Assembly: GCA_964461005.1 (NCBI GenBank)
Contig: CAYWQQ010000010.1
Coordinates: 1 to 19,708 of the forward strand
Source of the DNA: JAAZBI01 sp964461005
Lineage (GTDB): Bacteria; Bacillota_I; Bacilli_A; RF39; UBA660
DNA: 19,708 nucleotides
Reading direction: 5' to 3'
Shown: positions 15,598 through 19,708 of the stretch, piece by piece
Position numbering within the stretch: the first letter of the stretch is position 1
Layout of the letters: each line of letters opens with the position of its first letter
The notes under the pieces: model-generated
The model's database searches: none
Told to the model about the DNA's origin: nothing
The model's input: only the letters and a program-made list of their open reading frames with translations
Program-made: the position numbers and the translations under genes

Positions 15598-16458
15598 ATG
15601 GCAGACAATAATTCACCATTATTTTTTGGAGATAATCCAATGAGTAATAAAATAACAAATAAAGATTTTTTAAATATTGGTGACAAATCAACTAATCCTT
15701 ATGAAGAAGATGGAAATCCTTTACTTTTTGGAGATAATCCAATGAGTAATAAAATAACAAACAAAGATTTTTTAAATATTGGTGACAATTCAACTAATCC
15801 TTATGAAGAAGATGGAAATCCTTTACTTTTTGGAGATACAAAAGCAAATCAAGAATATTACGATAAAATTAGAAAAGAAGTAGCTGACCAAATAGGACAA
15901 GCTCAGCCAAATCAAAGTAAAGATTATTTTAGAGAAATGAGAAAAGAATTTTCTAATCAAATTAATCAATTACCGATTAGGGATAATCTTGATTTTCGTG
16001 AAAAAGTTAGTAAAAAAGAAGAAGAAATTGCCGATTTAAAAAACCAATTAAAAAACGCTAGAGATATAGCCCAAAAATATAAAGGCAAAGCAGTTAAAAA
16101 AAGAGTTATGACTATTGTTGGAGCAACAATCATATTTATCACTGGAGTTTACTCAGGTGTTAAAGGATATCAAAACAAAGATAAAATCCAAGATTTTTTT
16201 ACACCAGTATCAACGACTGATGACAACGGATTACCTTCATTAAGTTTTTTAAAAGCTTATGCTAACGAATATACTGAAATACAATATGAAGGTTTATGGT
16301 ATGATCTTGATTATATAATTGAATGTGCAGAAAACAATGAAAAGCCAGATCCAAAGAACTCATATAATAATAGAAGTCAATCAAATGACATAAGTGATGA
16401 ATATGCTGAAGAATATAAAGAAGCCAATGGGTATTACCCAAAAGGTTATAATAAATAA
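15598..16458 (+). CDS. Tandem-repeat, single-TM membrane protein of unknown function
   Basis: A 286-residue protein, unrecognised. Residues 7-80 hold two near-identical 34-residue repeats plus the first six residues of a third; each opens PL-FGDNPMSNKITNKDF. A charged, coiled-coil-like stretch at about 133-168 contains KKEEEIADLKNQLKNA, followed by basic KAVKKR, a TM helix at about 170-191 and a 95-residue polar, acidic tail rich in Asn, Glu and Tyr. With no signal peptide and a basic flank before the TM, the repeats are probably cytoplasmic and the tail outside. I chose the ATG at 15598, preceded by AGGAAGTGA; an in-frame ATG at 15574 lies inside the UAP gene. The repeats could be a docking or scaffold module. 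Confidence 0.78.
   Translation: MADNNSPLFFGDNPMSNKITNKDFLNIGDKSTNPYEEDGNPLLFGDNPMSNKITNKDFLNIGDNSTNPYEEDGNPLLFGDTKANQEYYDKIRKEVADQIGQAQPNQSKDYFREMRKEFSNQINQLPIRDNLDFREKVSKKEEEIADLKNQLKNARDIAQKYKGKAVKKRVMTIVGATIIFITGVYSGVKGYQNKDKIQDFFTPVSTTDDNGLPSLSFLKAYANEYTEIQYEGLWYDLDYIIECAENNEKPDPKNSYNNRSQSNDISDEYAEEYKEANGYYPKGYNK
15616..15837 (+). repeat. 102-bp in-frame tandem repeat, 2.2 copies
   Basis: Units start at 15616 and 15718, and a partial third unit runs from 15820 to 15837. The two full units differ at about four bases, which indicates recent duplication. The period is a multiple of three, so the reading frame is kept. Confidence 0.95.
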
Positions 16459-16478
16459 AAAGAAAGAAGGAAAAGAGA

Positions 16479-16721
16479 ATGGAAAGAATTAAAAAAGGGG
16501 AAGCAATTACATTAGAAGACAATATTGAATATTATGTAATTGATAATGTAATGCAAGGAGCAGATAATTATTTGTATTTAGCAAAAGCAAACAACCCAAA
16601 AGAAATCATGATAGCAAAAGAAGTAATAAAAGATAACGAAATATCAATCGAAGAAGTTACTGACAACGCTAAAGAACAAGAAATAATTAAAGAAGTATTA
16701 AAAAGATTAGAGTTAATTTAA
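16479..16721 (+). CDS. 80-aa DUF1292-like small protein
   Basis: A small acidic soluble protein. ITLEDNIEYYVIDNV, then YLYLAKANNP, KEIMIAKEVI and a C-terminal helix give a beta-rich pattern like DUF1292/YrzB-type proteins of Firmicutes, whose role is unknown. The match is by pattern only. It is 20 bases after the repeat protein, with an AGAAGGAAA SD, and is the last gene of the operon: its stop codon lies in the stem of the terminator. A cytosolic regulatory or housekeeping role is possible. Confidence 0.72.
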   Translation: MERIKKGEAITLEDNIEYYVIDNVMQGADNYLYLAKANNPKEIMIAKEVIKDNEISIEEVTDNAKEQEIIKEVLKRLELI

Positions 16722-16729
16722 TCTTTTTT
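16701..16729 (+). terminator. Intrinsic terminator of the UAP copy B operon
   Basis: AAAAGATTA (16701-16709) pairs with TAATCTTTT (16719-16727), then T residues. The stem includes the end of the 80-aa coding sequence and its stop. Confidence 0.82.
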
Positions 16730-16737
16730 AATTATTG

Positions 16738-16746
16738 TGATATAAT
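16738..16746 (+). promoter_or_regulatory. Extended -10 promoter for the 76-aa gene
   Basis: TGATATAAT lies nine bases after the T-tract; the ATG is 43 bases downstream, leaving a 5' leader with the AGGGGGA SD. Confidence 0.7.
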
Positions 16747-16788
16747 AACTCGTGTGAAAAAATAATAAATTGTATTAGGGGGATAGAA

Positions 16789-17019
16789 ATGAGTTTACAA
16801 AGAGATATCAGAAGAAAAAATCTTGAAATAATTGCTAATAATCATATGGTAGCGAAAAAATATCTTAAACGCAACCTTACTGAAGATGAGTTAAGAAAAG
16901 TATATACTTTTCCATTAAATGAAAAGTTTGATCCAATTAAAATTTTTGGATGTCAAGAAAAAGACCAACCCAAAACAGAAGAGATTTCATATATTTATAG
17001 AAGACGTTATAAAGAATAG
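16789..17019 (+). CDS. 76-aa protein of an unrecognised family (copy B)
   Basis: Paralogue of the 74-aa protein at 9007. The shared core, residues 25-54, is YLKRNLTEDEL, RKVYTFP, NEKFDP and KIFG; the rest is variable, with an Arg-rich start and end (RRRYKE). No TM helix or signal. Unlike copy A it is monocistronic, with its own extended -10 promoter and a T-rich terminator. It shares the unusual AGGGGGA type SD with its paralogue. The basic ends and LTE-D/N-EL helix could suit nucleic-acid or protein binding, but nothing proves this. Confidence 0.75.
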   Translation: MSLQRDIRRKNLEIIANNHMVAKKYLKRNLTEDELRKVYTFPLNEKFDPIKIFGCQEKDQPKTEEISYIYRRRYKE

Positions 17020-17040
17020 ATTTAATCTAATCTTTTTTTT
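17015..17040 (+). terminator. Weak intrinsic terminator after the 76-aa gene
   Basis: A short AGATT / AATCT stem overlapping the stop codon is followed by T8 or more. The stem is weak, so partial read-through is possible. Confidence 0.6.
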
Positions 17041-17055
17041 TATGAAGAATTCAGT

Positions 17056-17061
17056 TATAAT
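17056..17061 (+). promoter_or_regulatory. -10 element upstream of the PFOR gene
   Basis: TATAAT lies 28 bases before the ATG at 17089. No TG extension; the -35 position falls in the preceding T-tract. Confidence 0.6.
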
Positions 17062-17088
17062 ATTAATATACTGAAGGGTAGTGATTTA

Positions 17089-19708
17089 ATGGCAACATAT
17101 AAAACAATGGATGGTAATGAAGCTTGTGCAAATATAGCATATTTATTCAATGAAGTAGTGGGTATATATCCTATTACGCCTTCATCACCAATGCCAGAAT
17201 TAATTGATGAATGGAGTAATCAAGGAAAAAAGAATTTCTTTAATGATAAAGTTAAAGTAGTTCAAATGCAAAGTGAAGCTGGAGCTGCAGGCTTTGTTCA
17301 TGGCTCATTACAAGCAGGTTTGTTAACTTCAACCTTTACTTCTAGTCAAGGGTTATTATTAATGATACCTAATATGTACAAAATTGCTGGAGAAATGTTG
17401 CCGACTGTTTTCAATGTGGCAGCTCGTTCTATTGCAACTTCATCATTAAGTATTTTTGGTGATCATCAAGATATCTATGCAGCTAGAATGACTGGCTTTG
17501 CTATGCTAGCCTCTTCTTCTGTTCAACAAGTTATGAATATGACAGCTATCGCTCATCTCTCAGCTCTTGAATCATCATTACCATTTATTAACTTTTTTGA
17601 TGGGTTTAGAACTAGTCATGAATTAAAAAAGATTAGAGTTTTGGAAGCTGAAGAAATTAAACCTTTAATAAATCAAGAAGCTCTATTAAAATTTCGTAAT
17701 AAAGCTTTATCACCTGCCAATGTTCTAACGAGAGGTACAGCTCAAAACGATGATGTATACTTTCAAGCTATGGAAACAAGAAATCAAGATTATGAAAAAT
17801 TACCCGACACAGTAAATAAATATATGCAAGAAATTAATAAAATAACTGGTAAAAATTATAAACCATTTAATTATCATGGTCATCCTCAAGCTGAAGATAT
17901 TATCGTAGCTATGGGTTCTGTTTGTGATACTATCAAAGAAACTATTTCTAATTTAAATGATAATGGTTACCAAGTAGGATTGTTAGAAGTCCATCTTTAT
18001 CGCCCTTTCTCATCTAAATATTTTAAAGAGTCTTTACCAGCAGGTGTAAAAAGAATTGCTGTTTTAGATCGTACTAAAGAACCAGGTAGTGCTGGAGAAC
18101 CTTTATATTTAGATGTATTAAGTATGTTTGATCAAAACAAACCATTAATTATTGGTGGTAGATATGGTTTATCAAGTAAAGATACTAATCCTTCTCATAT
18201 TAAGGCTGTTTATGATCATTTAAAAAGTGCTAATCCTTTTTCTAATTTCGTAGTAGGAATAGAAGATGATGTCACTAATCGTAGTTTAAAAATAAATAAC
18301 TTTATGTGTAATAAAAATCAAATTAAAGAAATATTAATTTATGGCTTTGGTTCTGATGGCATGGTAAGTGCTTCAAAAAGTATTATTAAAATTATTGGTG
18401 ATAATACTTCAGACTATGTACAAGGTTATTTCCAATATGATTCCAAAAAAAGTGGTGGGGTAACCAAAAGCCATTTGCGCTTTTCTCCTCAACCAATTAA
18501 ATGTGCTTATTATGTAACTAATCCTCATTTAGTAGTTTGTTCTAAAGAAAAATATATTGATCAATATCAAATGATCGATGATATAAAAGAAAATGGTACT
18601 TTTTTATATGTTACTAATGATGATGATCAAAAAATAATTGCCAGATTATCTGATCATGATAAAAAGATATTGAGTGATCGTAAGATTAGTTTCTATGTTA
18701 TAGATGCCCATTCTTTAGCTGAAAAATATCAAATAAACAACAAAATAAGTACTATTGTAGAAACTTGTATTTATAAATTAGCAAATATTATGCCTTTTGA
18801 TACAGCTTATGAACTGTTAAAAAAAGCTATCAATAAAGACTTCCAAAATAAAGGTCAAGAAATAGTAGAAGCTAATATAAATGCTATTAGTGAAGCCCTA
18901 AATTTATTAAGAAAAATAGAAATTAATCCTGAATGGAGTAATTTAACAGAAACAACAACTGTTATTAAAGATACTGTTTTTGAACAAACAACAAATTTAA
19001 AAGGAAATACCTTAAAAGTATCAGACTTTTTACCTTACAAAGATGGTAGCTATCAAGCGGGAACTACTCAACGTGAACAAAGAGGTATTGCTGAAACAAC
19101 ACCAAATTGGCAAAATAGTACTTGTATTCAATGTAATCAATGTTCATTTGTTTGCCCTCATGGTGTAATTAGACCTTTCTTATTAAATAAAGAAGAATAT
19201 GATAATGCTCCAGAAAGTGTTAAAAAGATTGCTTTAGATGCTTTAGGTAGTGAATATAAATATGTGTTAAATGTTTCCTATAAGAATTGTACTGGTTGTG
19301 GTTTATGTGCAGCAACTTGTCCAACCAGCTCTTTAGCAATGAAAAAATATGAAGACACTCCTGATGAAGCTAGTGACTATATATTAACTAAAGTTACAGA
19401 AAAAATAGAAATGATTAAACCAAATGTTAAAGCTTCTCAATTTGCAAAACCATTATTTGAATATAGTGGAGCTTGTGCTGGTTGTGGAGAAACATCATAC
19501 CTTAAATTATTAACACAATTATTTGGTAAAAGTATGGTCATTGCTAACGCTACGGGTTGTTCTTCTATTTATGGAGCTAGTTTTCCTTCAACACCATATA
19601 GTGTTCCTTGGGCAAATTCTTTATTTGAAGATAATGCTGAATATGGCTATGGTATGTTAATGGGATCTAATACTATGAGAAATCGTATTAAAAATTTAAT
19701 GGTTGAAA
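17089..19708 (+). CDS. nifJ: Pyruvate:ferredoxin (flavodoxin) oxidoreductase, 3' truncated
   Basis: The first 873 residues of a protein normally near 1,170; the frame is open to the window end. It decarboxylates pyruvate oxidatively to acetyl-CoA and CO2, reducing ferredoxin or flavodoxin, a hallmark of anaerobic metabolism. Visible landmarks in order: YPITPSSPM and QSEAGAAG in the N-terminal domain; the gamma-like domain with KKSGGVTKSHLRFSPQPI; two ferredoxin-type 4Fe-4S sites with cysteines 679/682/685/689 and 734/737/740/744; and the start of the TPP domain with proximal-cluster cysteines 796, 799 and 824. The fourth proximal cysteine lies beyond the window. ATG 17089 follows GAAGGG. It is unrelated in function to the glycan genes and is probably its own unit. 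Confidence 0.95.
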   Translation, partial: MATYKTMDGNEACANIAYLFNEVVGIYPITPSSPMPELIDEWSNQGKKNFFNDKVKVVQMQSEAGAAGFVHGSLQAGLLTSTFTSSQGLLLMIPNMYKIAGEMLPTVFNVAARSIATSSLSIFGDHQDIYAARMTGFAMLASSSVQQVMNMTAIAHLSALESSLPFINFFDGFRTSHELKKIRVLEAEEIKPLINQEALLKFRNKALSPANVLTRGTAQNDDVYFQAMETRNQDYEKLPDTVNKYMQEINKITGKNYKPFNYHGHPQAEDIIVAMGSVCDTIKETISNLNDNGYQVGLLEVHLYRPFSSKYFKESLPAGVKRIAVLDRTKEPGSAGEPLYLDVLSMFDQNKPLIIGGRYGLSSKDTNPSHIKAVYDHLKSANPFSNFVVGIEDDVTNRSLKINNFMCNKNQIKEILIYGFGSDGMVSASKSIIKIIGDNTSDYVQGYFQYDSKKSGGVTKSHLRFSPQPIKCAYYVTNPHLVVCSKEKYIDQYQMIDDIKENGTFLYVTNDDDQKIIARLSDHDKKILSDRKISFYVIDAHSLAEKYQINNKISTIVETCIYKLANIMPFDTAYELLKKAINKDFQNKGQEIVEANINAISEALNLLRKIEINPEWSNLTETTTVIKDTVFEQTTNLKGNTLKVSDFLPYKDGSYQAGTTQREQRGIAETTPNWQNSTCIQCNQCSFVCPHGVIRPFLLNKEEYDNAPESVKKIALDALGSEYKYVLNVSYKNCTGCGLCAATCPTSSLAMKKYEDTPDEASDYILTKVTEKIEMIKPNVKASQFAKPLFEYSGACAGCGETSYLKLLTQLFGKSMVIANATGCSSIYGASFPSTPYSVPWANSLFEDNAEYGYGMLMGSNTMRNRIKNLMVE

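Noticed and set aside
1..19708. UGA-as-tryptophan mollicute code
   Set aside because: Tryptophans are encoded by TGG throughout, and TGA ends several genes at the expected family length.
1..19708. CRISPR array, insertion sequence or prophage
   Set aside because: No spaced short repeats, transposase, integrase or terminal inverted repeats were seen; the only clear DNA repeat is the in-frame 102-bp tandem unit.

Overview
The window is AT-rich and all confident genes are on the + strand. TGG is the tryptophan codon and TGA is a normal stop (for example at 212-214 and 15591-15593), so this is not a UGA-Trp mollicute. The low GC, Shine-Dalgarno-led genes, hairpin-plus-U-tract terminators and a pyruvate:ferredoxin oxidoreductase suggest an anaerobic, low-GC Firmicute, possibly an uncultured gut Bacilli or Erysipelotrichales/RF39-type lineage. 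That placement is inference.

Region 1 (1-7670) is one envelope-glycan operon, entered in mid-operon. It holds the tail of a polysaccharide ABC exporter ATPase, its ABC-2 permease, a GT2-GT4 fusion glycosyltransferase, a GtrII-type membrane glucosyltransferase broken by a frameshift at an A-tract, a second large multi-pass GT-C/DUF6056-like protein, a GtrA flippase and a GtrB-type polyprenyl-phosphate glycosyltransferase. A strong terminator closes it. The set fits export of a surface polysaccharide or teichoic-acid-like polymer and its decoration with lipid-linked sugars.

Region 2 (7670-11730) is a chain of short transcription units, each ending in a hairpin whose U-tract runs straight into the next promoter: a eukaryote-like UDP-sugar pyrophosphorylase (UAP/UDPGP family), a 74-aa protein of unknown family plus a two-TM protein, a PssD/PssE (Alg14/Alg13-like) pair, and GalE.

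Region 3 (11739-12880) is the most striking part. A promoter drives a non-coding stretch of about 515 nt, closed by a perfect 9-bp terminal stem and full of internal helices. It is followed without a terminator by a 192-aa four-TM protein that looks like OapA. I read the pair as an OLE RNA and its partner OapA, known for membrane-associated RNP formation and magnesium homeostasis.

Region 4 (12885-17040) holds a GT2 enzyme, a second two-TM protein, a second UAP paralogue, a tandem-repeat membrane protein, an 80-aa DUF1292-like protein, and a paralogue of the 74-aa protein. The UAP, two-TM and small-protein families therefore each occur on both sides of the OLE locus. Region 5 (17056-end) is the 5' three quarters of a nifJ-type pyruvate:ferredoxin oxidoreductase, cut by the window edge. 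I saw no tRNA, rRNA, CRISPR array, insertion sequence or reverse-strand gene.
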